DNA of 64,000 nt from Chryseobacterium sp. LAM-KRS1 (GCF_013184525.1 NZ_JAAOIZ010000003.1:496001-560000); one strand, 5' to 3'. Counted from the stretch's first letter, positions 36,299 to 45,805 are shown. Program-made: numbers and translations. The notes: generated by a model from the sequence alone, not told the origin.

Positions 36299-36420
36299 TT
36301 TTCTTCGGGGCAGGGTGAAATTCCCTACCGGCGGTTATAGTCCGCGACTCCTTTTTCATTAAAGGACTGATTTGGTGAAATTCCAAAACCGACAGTTAAA
36401 GTCTGGATGGGAGAAGAAAA
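36299..36420 (+). ncRNA. FMN riboswitch (RFN element)
   Basis: All conserved RFN parts are readable: GGGGCAGGGTGAAATTCCC at 36307-36325, TACCGGCGGT next to it, the variable loop, GGTGAAATTCC at 36374-36384, ACCGACAGT, AAAGTCTGGATGGGAGAAG at the 3' end. The closing stem pairs TTTCTTC with GAGAAGAAA. FMN binding should lower expression of ribB at 36513. Just downstream an imperfect long stem (36418-36436 with 36450-36471) may be the expression platform; it has no T tail, so control may be at translation. Confidence 0.96.
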
Positions 36421-36512
36421 TGAAACGATCAATAAGCTTGCCTTATGGACTTATTGGTGCGTATTTCATTTCCATGTACCGAAGTGTATTTTAACTTTTA
36501 AAGTAAAATAAC

Positions 36513-37160
36513 ATGGAAAAATTATTAGAAAAATTCGGAGTTTCCTCCAGAGAACGTGTAGAAAATGCACTTTTAAAATTACAACAGGGCAAAGGCATCC
36601 TTCTTGTGGATGACGAGAATCGCGAAAACGAAGGCGATATCATCTTCCCTGCCTCTACCATTACAGAACAGGATATGGCACTTTTGATCCGTGAATGCAG
36701 CGGCATTGTTTGCTTATGCATTTCGGAAGAAAAAAGCAAGCATCTTAATCTGCGACCAATGGTAGAGACCAACAACAGTAAAAATCAAACCGCATTTACC
36801 ATTTCCATTGAAGCAAAAGAAGGAGTGGAATCCGGTGTTTCTGCAAAGGATCGGGTAACCACGATCAGAACTGCCATAGCAGAAAATGCTTTGGCGGACC
36901 ATATTGCAAGCCCGGGACACGTCTTTCCTCTTGTTGCCAAAAAAGGAGGCGTCTTTGAAAGAAGAGGTCATACGGAAGGAAGTGTTGATCTGGTAAAGAT
37001 GGCAAATCTTGGGGACGATGCGGTTCTTTGTGAACTCACCAATGAAGACGGCTCTATGGCAAGACTACCCGAAATTGTAGATTTCGCGGAAAAAAAAGGA
37101 ATGAGTGTAGTCACTATTGAAGACATTCATGCTTATCGCAGAATGATCGCGCAAAATTAA
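36513..37160 (+). CDS. ribB: 3,4-dihydroxy-2-butanone-4-phosphate synthase
   Basis: The enzyme turns ribulose 5-phosphate into the four-carbon unit of riboflavin. The 215-residue protein matches Rib[21 protein letters not shown] (catalytic acidic loop, 28-47), [19 protein letters not shown] near 129-139 and [12 protein letters not shown] near 149-160. It is a stand-alone synthase, without the GTP cyclohydrolase II half seen in RibBA fusions. It lies 92 bases after the FMN riboswitch and has a terminator after it, so it forms a single-gene FMN-repressed unit. Confidence 0.97.
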   Translation: MEKLLEKFGVSSRERVENALLKLQQGKGILLVDDENRENEGDIIFPASTITEQDMALLIRECSGIVCLCISEEKSKHLNLRPMVETNNSKNQTAFTISIEAKEGVESGVSAKDRVTTIRTAIAENALADHIASPGHVFPLVAKKGGVFERRGHTEGSVDLVKMANLGDDAVLCELTNEDGSMARLPEIVDFAEKKGMSVVTIEDIHAYRRMIAQN

Positions 37161-37185
37161 AACAGAAAATATTTAACGTACAGAA

Positions 37186-37214
37186 AACAGCTCCGGATTC
37201 TCCGGAGCTGTTCT
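37186..37214. terminator. Terminator after ribB
   Basis: Arms AACAGCTCCGGA / TCCGGAGCTGTT (37186-37212) with a three-base loop; followed by TTCTTAT on the plus strand. It also lies at the end of the converging receptor gene. Confidence 0.85.
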
Positions 37215-37234
37215 TATGATAAAAATATGCATGA

Positions 37235-39322
37235 TTAAAAAGTAGCCGCAGGAGCTGTAGAATTATTAAGTTTTTTCTGCATATCCGTTTTCTTTCCTTT
37301 TGAGAAATCATAGCTGAAGCCCAGAACAAACATCGACTTATTATTCATAATCTGGCTGTTTCGTGAATAGTTGACCACGCTTTCAGGAAGGCTTTTTGTC
37401 TTGTATTCCGAAGGCATTCCAATCCAGTACAATCCTGTAGAGAATGTCCAGTCTTTGTGTTTATAATTAACGAAAACATGATTCGCATTCTCATTGGTAT
37501 TGAGAAATGCACCACTAAGTAAATACACAGGAATATTGACCTGATATTGTAGTGAGAATGATTTGTACTCCGAAGATAATTCCAGATTATTGGCGATATA
37601 ATTATTTTTGATCAATGCGCCCTTGCTCGTTCTTACGGTTTCAGATGAAGGAGCAACCATAGCTTTGATCACAAGAAGATTATTCCCAAAAGGCTTATAG
37701 GACCCCGTAAGCTGTAGTCCATACTGTTTCGAGCTTTTTGCATTTTCGTAGGTAAGGGCATATCCTCCAAAAGTATCGTCCATCACATAAAACTGGTTGA
37801 TCGTACGTCGGGTATCTGAATAAAATAAATTAGCATTAAAATCAAAATACTTATTGTTCAGTGAATAGATCAGGTTATTTCCCCATGTCAGCTGTGACTT
37901 AAGAAATGGATTTCCTTTTTGCACAATGTTCGGTGCCATCTGAACCACATTACTACTCAATGCAGCACTCCATGGACTCTTTGGTTTATAGCTGCTTGTA
38001 AAACGAAGACTCTGATTTCCTTTCAGCTGATATCCTAAAATAACTTTTGGAGTAATAGACCATTCATCAAAAGTAGTTTCAGCACTTTTATTATGAATGT
38101 TGGTAAGACCAGCACCAACACGGTACGTAAACTTTTCAATTTTACCGGAAAATTCTGTATAGAAATATTGCTCTAAATAATTCACTTTATACTGTGAAAA
38201 TCCTGCAAGGTTTTGGAGATCATTGGAGATAGAGGTGTTCGAGATACGATACCCTGAAGAAAGTTTTCCACCTTCAAAATCATGAGTATGGGCAATCTCT
38301 CCAACAAAACCCGTCTGTTTAGCTGTAAGATTCATATCATTATCAAAAACTGAATTCCCTGAAGAGGTGATCCATTCTTTTGTAAATTCTGAAGTATCTG
38401 TGGTAAAATGGGAACCCACGACATTCAAACTTAATTCATCTTTTTTACTCAGTTTTTTTGAAAAGTAAAGATCAAGTGTCGGTGTTACGTAATCCGTCCC
38501 TCCCCTTTTCATCATGGTATGCCCTTCCGTAACATCACCTTTTGTGAAAGTACTTTCTCCCTTACCATTTACGAAAGTATGAAGGATATCCATATTCAGT
38601 TTTGCCTGAAATGAATAATTATCAGGCACCATACGGGTATACCTTAAAGCAATATTTTGAGAGGTATATCCAAAATGATCTTTCTTATTTTCATCGGAAA
38701 GATAATGTGAATTATCAAGCTGATAGTCATAGATACTGCGTACTCTCCGGTTGTCATAATCTCTTAAATTCATGGAATATTCCAAACCGAAATTATTTTT
38801 GCCTTTTGTAAAATTGGCATATGCTGATCCATTTACGAATCCTGTATTCAATGCTGTCATTACATCGGTTCCAAAAACATATCCTGTCTCTGTAGACCGG
38901 GTAATCACATTAATAACCGTATCCGCTCTTGTTGCCCACCTTGCGGGTGGAATATCATAGTATTCAACTTTTACTACTTCACTGGGTGCTATACTCCGGA
39001 TCTGCATATCCGTAGCTTCAATTCCATTAATAAGAAATAAAGAAGTTCCTCCTTTCGTACTTTTCAAAGTATTCGAAACAGGATCCAACTGTAATTCCGG
39101 TAATGTCTTTAATAGGTCCTTTGCGTAACGGGCCTTTTCTAACGCTGCTTTATCAAAAGTATATACTGCTTTGTCTGCAAACTGTTTTTTACGTTGGGAC
39201 TTTATAATCACCTCCTGGATTTCTGCCGTCTTTGTTTGATCAATAGTATCGCTTTTGATGTTTTCCTGCGAAAACACAAAAACTCCACAAAGAAAAAGGG
39301 CGGCACATAATGTTTTTTTCAT
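37235..39322 (-). CDS. TonB-dependent receptor-type outer-membrane protein
   Basis: A 695-residue outer-membrane protein with a signal peptide (MKKTLCAALFLCGVFVFSQ), a plug-like region (IQEVIIKSQRK...LLKTLPELQLDP...LFLINGIEATDMQIRSIAPSEVVKVEYY, 35-130) and a long C-terminal barrel. No carboxypeptidase-like domain and no SusD partner are present. The transported compound is unknown. It is read against ribB, ends at a shared terminator, and its neighbour on the other side is a divergent barrel gene. Confidence 0.85.
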   Translation of the reverse strand: MKKTLCAALFLCGVFVFSQENIKSDTIDQTKTAEIQEVIIKSQRKKQFADKAVYTFDKAALEKARYAKDLLKTLPELQLDPVSNTLKSTKGGTSLFLINGIEATDMQIRSIAPSEVVKVEYYDIPPARWATRADTVINVITRSTETGYVFGTDVMTALNTGFVNGSAYANFTKGKNNFGLEYSMNLRDYDNRRVRSIYDYQLDNSHYLSDENKKDHFGYTSQNIALRYTRMVPDNYSFQAKLNMDILHTFVNGKGESTFTKGDVTEGHTMMKRGGTDYVTPTLDLYFSKKLSKKDELSLNVVGSHFTTDTSEFTKEWITSSGNSVFDNDMNLTAKQTGFVGEIAHTHDFEGGKLSSGYRISNTSISNDLQNLAGFSQYKVNYLEQYFYTEFSGKIEKFTYRVGAGLTNIHNKSAETTFDEWSITPKVILGYQLKGNQSLRFTSSYKPKSPWSAALSSNVVQMAPNIVQKGNPFLKSQLTWGNNLIYSLNNKYFDFNANLFYSDTRRTINQFYVMDDTFGGYALTYENAKSSKQYGLQLTGSYKPFGNNLLVIKAMVAPSSETVRTSKGALIKNNYIANNLELSSEYKSFSLQYQVNIPVYLLSGAFLNTNENANHVFVNYKHKDWTFSTGLYWIGMPSEYKTKSLPESVVNYSRNSQIMNNKSMFVLGFSYDFSKGKKTDMQKKLNNSTAPAATF

Positions 39323-39516
39323 GTCAGAAATTGAATAATATAAAATAGGACAAGCAGAATCTTATATGTATTACATGATATACGGATTCAAGTCATCAAT
39401 AAATTCCTAACTAACTTTATATAAATAGTTTATTTTTCATTTAATTATTCATTTCTATACACTATTGCCCATTTTTTGCTGCTATTATTATAAACTCCAT
39501 TATTAAATTTAGAATC

Positions 39517-40269
39517 ATGAAAAAATATCTCCTGTTTATCCTCCCTTTTCTTTTTTCGAAAGTCTGTTCACAGGAGGTCACTCCTGTTTCTGCAGAAAAA
39601 ATGAATATCATTAAAACCAATGTCACAGCATATGCATTCAGGAACATTAATTTGTCATATGAAAGAGCCTTCAATCAGTGGTTCTCTGTGAATGTAGGAT
39701 TTGGAACAATGCCTGAAGGAAAGGTTCCGTTCATTAATGCATTTTTAAAAGATAAAGATGAAGAGCGATTTCAGAATTTAAGGATTAAAGCAACTAATTT
39801 TACTGTCGAGCCTCGTTTCTATTTAGGAGCAGGATACGGAAAAGGCTTTTACGTAGCCCCGTATTACAGATATTCAAAAGTAAGTTCTAATACTTTTGAT
39901 TTCTATTATGATTTTAAACCCACCAATGGAGTTACTTATCAGATTCCATTGAAAGGATCAGGGAATACCAATGGTAATAGTGGTGGATTAATGGTCGGGG
40001 TACAATTCTTTCTTACCAAAAGCCAAAATCTTGTTTTAGATCTCTGGATTGCCGGTGCACATTATGGTAGTGGAAAAGGTGACTTTACGCTGACAAGTGA
40101 TTATCTGCTGACCCCTGAAATGCAACAACAGCTAAAAAAAGAGATCGAAAATCTGGACATCCCGTTTGTAAAATATACCGTAGAAACCAATCCCAATGGA
40201 GCCCGGATAAAAGTAGATGGTCCCTGGGCAGGCTTCAGAATCGGATTATCACTAGGATATCGTTTTTAA
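39517..40269 (+). CDS. DUF3575-like outer-membrane beta-barrel protein
   Basis: The 250-residue protein has a signal peptide (MKKYLLFILPFLFSKVCSQ) and a barrel pattern with IIKTNVTAYAFRNINLSYERAFNQWFSVNVGFG near 30-62 and a final strand GFRIGLSLGYRF ending in an aromatic residue. This resembles the DUF3575 family of Bacteroidota, function unknown. It is divergent from the TonB-type receptor and separated from the following response regulator by a terminator, so it is not in that operon. Confidence 0.75.
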   Translation: MKKYLLFILPFLFSKVCSQEVTPVSAEKMNIIKTNVTAYAFRNINLSYERAFNQWFSVNVGFGTMPEGKVPFINAFLKDKDEERFQNLRIKATNFTVEPRFYLGAGYGKGFYVAPYYRYSKVSSNTFDFYYDFKPTNGVTYQIPLKGSGNTNGNSGGLMVGVQFFLTKSQNLVLDLWIAGAHYGSGKGDFTLTSDYLLTPEMQQQLKKEIENLDIPFVKYTVETNPNGARIKVDGPWAGFRIGLSLGYRF

Positions 40270-40301
40270 AACCTGGATACATAAAAAATGATTGATCAGG
40301 T

Positions 40302-40330
40302 AGTGTTCTGGAAATTAGAACACTTTTTTT
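40302..40330 (+). terminator. Terminator before the OmpR-type regulator
   Basis: AGTGTTCT / AGAACACT arms followed by seven T. Confidence 0.85.
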
Positions 40331-40371
40331 ATATCTTTAAGCCCTAATAATGTATTTCGGATTATAATTTT

Positions 40372-41049
40372 ATGAAAATCCTTATCATCGAAGACCATAA
40401 AGATCTTGCTTCCAACATCACAGATTATCTTAAAAAAGAAGACTATGTTTGTGAAGTGGCGACTAATGCAAAAGAAGCTTTAGAAAAAATTGAGCTTTTC
40501 GAATATGATTGCATCCTACTTGATCTGATGCTTCCGGATGGAAATGGATTGGAAATCCTGAAACATATTAAAAATGATGCTCCGGAATCCAGCATCATCA
40601 TTGTATCCGCCAAAGACTCCCTGGATACCAAACTGACAGGTTTGGATGAAGGAGCCGATGATTATATGACCAAACCTTTCTCATTACCGGAACTGCATTC
40701 CAGAATAAAAGCCGTGCTCAGGAGAAAAACACCGGAAACCAACCGCATCTTAAGTTTCAATGAATTTACTATTGATCTGGAATCAAAAGAATGTAAAGTG
40801 AATGAGCGACTACTGAATCTCACCAAAAAAGAACTCAACCTACTGATCTATTTTATTAATAATCAAAACAGAATGCTTTCCAAACAGGCTATAGCAAGTC
40901 ACCTGTGGGGAGATTATACTTATAGTGTGGATAATATAGATTTTGTATACCAGCATTTGAAAAATCTGCGAAAAAAGATTATTGACGGAGGAGGCAAAGA
41001 TTATCTGCAGACTGTTTATGGGTTGGGTTATAAATGGATTGATAAATGA
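40372..41049 (+). CDS. OmpR/PhoB family response regulator
   Basis: A 225-residue response regulator: receiver domain with E7/D8 and phospho-acceptor D51 (LLDLMLPDG), then a winged-helix domain (LLNLTKKELNLLIYFINNQNRMLSKQAIASHLWG...DNIDFVYQHLKNLRKKI). The stop overlaps the kinase start by the ATGA pattern. A pair of 11-base direct repeats lies just upstream of the next operon's porin gene, which is the expected target for an OmpR-type dimer. Confidence 0.96.
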   Translation: MKILIIEDHKDLASNITDYLKKEDYVCEVATNAKEALEKIELFEYDCILLDLMLPDGNGLEILKHIKNDAPESSIIIVSAKDSLDTKLTGLDEGADDYMTKPFSLPELHSRIKAVLRRKTPETNRILSFNEFTIDLESKECKVNERLLNLTKKELNLLIYFINNQNRMLSKQAIASHLWGDYTYSVDNIDFVYQHLKNLRKKIIDGGGKDYLQTVYGLGYKWIDK

Positions 41050-42314
41050 ATTTAAGCTTTCGTTTTGCCAGAGCATTTACTATCCTGGTTTTCTTTGTCC
41101 TTACCACAGGCTTTACGATTTTGTATTTTGCCTTTGAAAGGGCAACGATGCGTTCAGCGATCCTCAAACTTGAAGATCTTAATGCTTATGTGGCCAATAA
41201 GTTGGCACAAGATTCCACATACGATTATCTTACCATACACCACAGACAAACCCAGGTTAAGATCCTACCGTCCGATTACAAGAATACCAAAGAAAAAATT
41301 ATTGAAGAAAAGTACATCTGGAATAAAAGTGTACAGTCTTACATCAATAAAATTACCGTTATAACCTACCCTGTCATTCATAAAAAAAGATATGCCATAA
41401 CCAGCGTAAGATACATCACCATCATTGAAAACCATTTTCTGATAAGCATTATTATGGTGGTTGCCTGGATCATGGTGTTTCTTATTATTCTTACGATCAT
41501 TGTTGGGGTCCTGGTTTCAAAGAAGATTCTTGAACCTTTCTATCATGCTATAGAAGAGATCAAAAAATTCAGTCTTAAGAATAACAGGCCTATGAGCCTT
41601 ATGAAAACAGAGACCGAGGAATTTAAATCCTTAAACAGGTTTTTGCTAAAAATGTCCGAGAGTTCAAAAAAGGACTATCATTTATTAGAAGAACTTTCGG
41701 AAAACACTTCCCACGAGCTCCAAACTCCACTGGCTTCCATTAAAGGAAAGATCGAGTTACTGATGGATAGCGATCTCTCAGAAAAACAACTGCTTACTCT
41801 TTCATCAATGAACGATGAACTGGACAGGCTCTCTTCTATTAATCAATCCCTTATTCTATTAGCTAAGCTGGAGCATTTTGAAAAAAGCGAATCGAATCAT
41901 ATCAACTTTTCAGAGCTGCTTAGTGAACGACTTCAGTATTTCGAGGATATCTTTGAAATTCAGAACCTATCATTAACCAGGAATATCCGGGAAGAGGTTT
42001 ACCTTAATTTTGATGAGAACCTGGCTATTATTGTGATCAATAACCTCATCAATAACGCAAAAAGGCATAATATCGAAAATGGAAAGATCACAGTAACCCT
42101 TACCGAAGATTATTTTGAGATTTCCAATACCGGAAATCCTCCAACTATTCCTACAGAAGAATTGTTCAAAAGATTCAAGCGCGGAAACCCTGATCAAAAC
42201 TCAATTGGGATCGGTTTGGCACTCGTGAAGAAGATTTTGGAGATTTATGACACTGAAATTACTTATCATTTTGAAAACAATTTTCATACTTTAAAGATCA
42301 ATTTCACAAAATAA
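41046..42314 (+). CDS. Membrane sensor histidine kinase
   Basis: A 422-residue kinase with two membrane helices (about 8-30 and 136-158) enclosing a 100-residue periplasmic domain, a HAMP-like linker, then HisKA with H223 (ENTSHELQTPLASIKGK) and an ATPase domain (INNLINNAKRHN, GIGLALVKKI). It overlaps the response regulator by four bases. The sensed ligand is probably a periplasmic organic acid or its signal, judged by the transporter genes downstream; this is inference. Confidence 0.95.
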   Translation: MNLSFRFARAFTILVFFVLTTGFTILYFAFERATMRSAILKLEDLNAYVANKLAQDSTYDYLTIHHRQTQVKILPSDYKNTKEKIIEEKYIWNKSVQSYINKITVITYPVIHKKRYAITSVRYITIIENHFLISIIMVVAWIMVFLIILTIIVGVLVSKKILEPFYHAIEEIKKFSLKNNRPMSLMKTETEEFKSLNRFLLKMSESSKKDYHLLEELSENTSHELQTPLASIKGKIELLMDSDLSEKQLLTLSSMNDELDRLSSINQSLILLAKLEHFEKSESNHINFSELLSERLQYFEDIFEIQNLSLTRNIREEVYLNFDENLAIIVINNLINNAKRHNIENGKITVTLTEDYFEISNTGNPPTIPTEELFKRFKRGNPDQNSIGIGLALVKKILEIYDTEITYHFENNFHTLKINFTK

Positions 42315-42359
42315 AAGATTGAAATTCAAAAACATAACAACAAATCTTCAATTCTGATC

Positions 42360-42381
42360 AAAACTTCAGAAAAACTTCAGA
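42360..42381 (+). promoter_or_regulatory. Tandem 11-base direct repeat, probable response-regulator site
   Basis: AAAACTTCAGA occurs twice with no gap (42360-42370 and 42371-42381), about 36-57 bases before the porin ATG. An 11-base period is what two OmpR/PhoB-type subunits use on DNA. The -7 element is not consensus, as in activator-dependent promoters. A related TCTTCA lies at 42345-42350. Confidence 0.62.
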
Positions 42382-42416
42382 ATTTATGTATTGTTTAGGT
42401 GCAAATAATAGCATCA

Positions 42417-43829
42417 ATGAAAAAACTTTTCATCATTTTCGGCCTGGCTGCCTTACAATTACTATACAGCCAGGATACTGCAAAGGTCAGTACAAATCCT
42501 GAAGAAGTTATATCAGAAAAAAATCCTTTAGATATCGGAGAGCTTAAAATCAACCTGAATCCCAAAGGAGACAAATGGCTGAAATTCGGTATTTCCAGTC
42601 AGATCTGGTTGCGAAGTATTGACAATAATCCGGGAACACTCGTGAATGGCGTTCCCCAGCAGCAAACATATGATGCAGGAATCCGAAGAATGAGGCTAAC
42701 TATTCAGAGTCAGATTACACCATTTTATTCAGTTTTTCTACAAATGGGAATTAATAACCAATCTTTTATTTCCGGAGGAGGATCGGGAACAGGAAATAAT
42801 GGAGCCGGAAAGAAAGCCCCTTTTTTCTTTCATGATGCCTATAATGAGCTGGCTATTATACCACGAAATGATTTTCAGACCGGAAAACCCAATAAAAACA
42901 ATTTGTATCTGGGTGCCGGGCTTCACTCCTGGAATGGCGTAAGCAGATTGACTAATGCAAGTACGACAAAAATGCTTGCCGGTGACATCCCTGTTTTCAA
43001 TTTTCCGGCCATCGAAATTGCAGATCAGTTTTCAAGACAGTTCGGTATTTTTGTACATGGAGAATTTGATCGGTTAAATTACAGATTCAGTATCAACAAG
43101 CCTTTTGCTACTAATCTGAAGCCCGTTGTAGGAGGACCTGCTGTGGATAATAACCAAAGCGGAAAACTATCTTACTCAGGTTATGCATTCTATCAGTTTT
43201 TCAATAAAGAAACAACGGTAACTTCTTTTCTACCGGGTAATAATCTGGCTGCCAGAAAAGTTTTGAATATCGGAACGGGTTTTTACAGTACTAAAGATGC
43301 AACACAATCTCAACCCTCAGAAAATGTTTTCGAGTCTCATGCTGCCAATGTCTTCGGAGCAGATATCTACTCAGAGCTGCCTTTGGGAAATAAAAGTAAG
43401 GAAATGGGACTGACCTTGTATTCTGTATTCTATAATTATAATTACGGACCCAACTATTTAAGAGTAAGCGGACTCCTGAACCCAGGAACTCCTGATCCAC
43501 AATTTACAGGGCAAAAAGCACTGGAAGGTGCTGGAAACAACAGGATTTTGATGGGTACGGGAAATATCTGGTTTTCACAGGTAGGATTCGTTCTTCCTAA
43601 ATTCAGTAAAATACTGAAGGTTCAGCCTTTCTTCAATTATGCTTTAAAGGACATGAAAGCATTAAATCAGAACGGCAGTTATTATGATGTGGGAGCAAAT
43701 TTTTACTTATACGGCCAAAATGCCAGAATTGTTGTACAATACAGCAGCAGACCACTCTATGATCTCGTTTCCAAAACAATTTTTGACAGAAAAGGAGAAT
43801 TTTTACTATCACTTCAAATTATACTTTAA
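42417..43829 (+). CDS. Outer-membrane porin-like protein
   Basis: A 470-residue outer-membrane barrel with a signal peptide (MKKLFIIFGLAALQLLYSQ). Strand-like segments include LKFGISSQIWLRSIDNNPG, RRMRLTIQSQITPFYSVFLQMG and repeated FSRQFGIFVHGEFDRLNYRFSI, a pattern like phosphate-selective/OprO-type porins, and the last strand is EFLLSLQIIL. The ATG at 42417 gives the signal peptide. The next gene, an inner-membrane transporter, follows after 20 bases, so the two are an operon for solute entry. Confidence 0.82.
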   Translation: MKKLFIIFGLAALQLLYSQDTAKVSTNPEEVISEKNPLDIGELKINLNPKGDKWLKFGISSQIWLRSIDNNPGTLVNGVPQQQTYDAGIRRMRLTIQSQITPFYSVFLQMGINNQSFISGGGSGTGNNGAGKKAPFFFHDAYNELAIIPRNDFQTGKPNKNNLYLGAGLHSWNGVSRLTNASTTKMLAGDIPVFNFPAIEIADQFSRQFGIFVHGEFDRLNYRFSINKPFATNLKPVVGGPAVDNNQSGKLSYSGYAFYQFFNKETTVTSFLPGNNLAARKVLNIGTGFYSTKDATQSQPSENVFESHAANVFGADIYSELPLGNKSKEMGLTLYSVFYNYNYGPNYLRVSGLLNPGTPDPQFTGQKALEGAGNNRILMGTGNIWFSQVGFVLPKFSKILKVQPFFNYALKDMKALNQNGSYYDVGANFYLYGQNARIVVQYSSRPLYDLVSKTIFDRKGEFLLSLQIIL

Positions 43830-43849
43830 AAATTTAATATATTACCCCT

Positions 43850-45142
43850 ATGAATACTACTCAAATTACAACAGCCCAAAGGATTAAAGCCATTGTGGGT
43901 GGTTCTATCGGAAATCTAGTGGAATGGTACGATTGGTATGCTTATGCTGCCTTTGCCATCTATTTTTCCAATTCATTTTTTCCTGACTCGGATCTTAATG
44001 CACAACTGATGAATACTGCCGGAATATTTGCAGTTGGTTTCCTGATGAGACCTATCGGCGGATGGTTATTCGGAAGTATTGCAGATAAAATAGGGAGAAA
44101 AAGAGCGATGACCCTTTCAGTTTTACTAATGTCATTCGGATCTTTACTTATTGCCCTTACGCCTACTTATGAAACTATAGGAATTCTGGCTCCGATCCTT
44201 CTTTTAATTGCAAGGCTATTGCAGGGATTGAGTGTAGGAGGAGAATATGGCGTTTCAGCCACCTACCTCAGTGAAATGGCGACAGAAGACAGAAGAGGCT
44301 TTTATTCAAGCTTTCAATATGTAACCCTGATCGGAGGGCAGTTAATTGCATTGGGGATCCAGTTGGTTTTACAAAAGGTACTTCTTACAGAGGCACAACT
44401 TGAAGACTGGGGCTGGAGGATTCCTTTTATCATCGGTGCAGCCCTTTCCGTTATTGCATTATATCTGAGGGCTAACCTTCATGAAACGGAAGCTTTTGAA
44501 AACAAAAAGGAAATGAGCGAGAAGAAAAAAGGAACTATAAAAGAATTGCTTAAACATCCTAAAGCCCTTCTCACCGTAGTAGGTTTAACATTAGGCGGAA
44601 CGTTGGCTTTTTACACCTATACCACTTATATGCAGAAATTTTTAGTAAATACGGTTCATCTGACAAAAGAACAGTCTACCCTTATCTCTTTCGTATCATT
44701 ATTTATTTTTGCCTGTCTTCAACCTGTTTTTGGTGGATTATCAGACAGAATAGGAAGAAGACCTTTGCTTCTGGGATTTGGAGTTTTAGGAACTCTTTGC
44801 ACAGTACCTTTGCTTACAGCATTAAGCACGACGACCTCAATGTGGGGAGCCTTCTTTTTAATTATGGCAGCATTGATTATTGTAAGCGGATATACTTCCA
44901 TTAATGCAGTTGTTAAGGCAGAACTTTTCCCTTCGGAAGTAAGGGCACTTGGTGTTGGCTTACCTTATGCTTTAACAGTAGCTATTTTTGGAGGTACGGC
45001 GGAATATATTGCCCTTTGGCTTAAGCAGGCCGATATGGAACCTTATTTCTATTGGTATATTACAGCATGTATCTTCTTTTCACTGATTGTTTATGCCAGA
45101 ATGAAAGATACTAAAGAAACATCAGCATTAAATAAGGATTAA
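43850..45142 (+). CDS. MFS transporter, metabolite:proton symporter (MHS) family
   Basis: A 430-residue, twelve-helix major facilitator protein of the MHS group. The characteristic parts are GNLVEWYDWYAYA in helix 1, GSIADKIGRKRAMTLSV in the loop after helix 2 and GLSVGGEYGVSATYLSEMA in helix 4. Relatives import alpha-ketoglutarate (KgtP), citrate, proline or shikimate. Together with the porin and the OmpR/kinase pair it forms an uptake system, most likely for an organic acid. The gene ends at a strong terminator. Confidence 0.92.
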   Translation: MNTTQITTAQRIKAIVGGSIGNLVEWYDWYAYAAFAIYFSNSFFPDSDLNAQLMNTAGIFAVGFLMRPIGGWLFGSIADKIGRKRAMTLSVLLMSFGSLLIALTPTYETIGILAPILLLIARLLQGLSVGGEYGVSATYLSEMATEDRRGFYSSFQYVTLIGGQLIALGIQLVLQKVLLTEAQLEDWGWRIPFIIGAALSVIALYLRANLHETEAFENKKEMSEKKKGTIKELLKHPKALLTVVGLTLGGTLAFYTYTTYMQKFLVNTVHLTKEQSTLISFVSLFIFACLQPVFGGLSDRIGRRPLLLGFGVLGTLCTVPLLTALSTTTSMWGAFFLIMAALIIVSGYTSINAVVKAELFPSEVRALGVGLPYALTVAIFGGTAEYIALWLKQADMEPYFYWYITACIFFSLIVYARMKDTKETSALNKD

Positions 45143-45165
45143 AAAATATACTGACCCTGAATGAA

Positions 45166-45198
45166 ACGCGCCGCAGAAATCTGCGGCGCGTCTTTTAT
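45166..45198. terminator. Bidirectional terminator
   Basis: Arms ACGCGCCGCAG / CTGCGGCGCGT (45166-45191) form one of the strongest hairpins in the window, followed by TCTTTTATTTT on the plus strand; it serves the MHS gene and perhaps the convergent small gene. Confidence 0.9.
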
Positions 45199-45199
45199 T

Positions 45200-45412
45200 T
45201 TAGCTATAAGCTTGTCTGAATTTCACAATAAGATCATCCAGATTATGACGCTGTACATAAATTGTTTTCACCTCTTCATATCTTGGCGATTTGTAGAAAA
45301 CCTCATGAAAGTCCATGCTTCCGTTTCCTACTTTTACTACTTTCTTTACTTCAATATTCAATTTTCTTAGCTCGTCCTTCAGAACTTGAAATTCATCTTG
45401 TATATTATTCAT
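45200..45412 (-). CDS. Small protein, function unknown
   Basis: A 70-residue frame MNNIQDEFQVLKDELRKLNIEVKKVVKVGNGSMDF... with a charged, helical N-terminal half that could be a short coiled coil (residues 3-27), then a small beta-like region. I recognise no family. It begins at an ATG preceded by an A-rich leader and ends two bases before a bidirectional terminator, which supports real transcription. Confidence 0.55.
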   Translation of the reverse strand: MNNIQDEFQVLKDELRKLNIEVKKVVKVGNGSMDFHEVFYKSPRYEEVKTIYVQRHNLDDLIVKFRQAYS

Positions 45413-45805
45413 TGGTATTTTGGATTTAATTAAAAAACTACGATTTTATCTCCAACACCCCTATCATTATAAGGGGCAATTGTAAATATTTATTAAATTT
45501 AGTGAATTTTCGAATACAAACAACAGGCTTCACAAAATTTTTATTAATTTCTATAGTCTGCAAAAACCGTACCTATTATAATAAGTAATGCATAATATTT
45601 TAAAAAAAATAACCGATAACCTCCACAAAATGAGGACCAACCGCAAATTCAAGGGTTTAATCTGATTTCTTTCAATTTAAAATACCCTTTATTAAAGGGG
45701 TATTCCGGAAATTATTCATAAGATTTAAAATTATTTTAAAAATTTTGTAACATTTTTTTCAGGCCTGTATCTAAAATGTAAATTAACCATTAAATCTTAA
45801 ATGAA
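45413..45805. other. Non-coding gap before the sigma factor operon
   Basis: About 390 bases without a convincing gene. A CCCCT / AGGGG hairpin lies near 45459-45477 and an imperfect one (AATACCC / GGGGTATT) at 45681-45704. The right end carries the ECF-like promoter. A 25-codon basic frame at 45588 has no other support. Confidence 0.5.
45746..45773 (+). promoter_or_regulatory. Probable ECF sigma promoter
   Basis: TGTAAC at 45746-45751 followed after 14 bases by TGTATCTA at 45766-45773. This resembles ECF-dependent promoters (GTAAC -35 and a TCTA-type -10) and lacks the usual TAnnTTTG. The operon it precedes encodes an ECF sigma factor, so autoregulation is likely. Confidence 0.62.

Noticed and set aside
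45588..45665. A 25-codon basic frame in the gap before the sigma operon
   Set aside because: No promoter, no leader-type motif and no neighbour to support translation.
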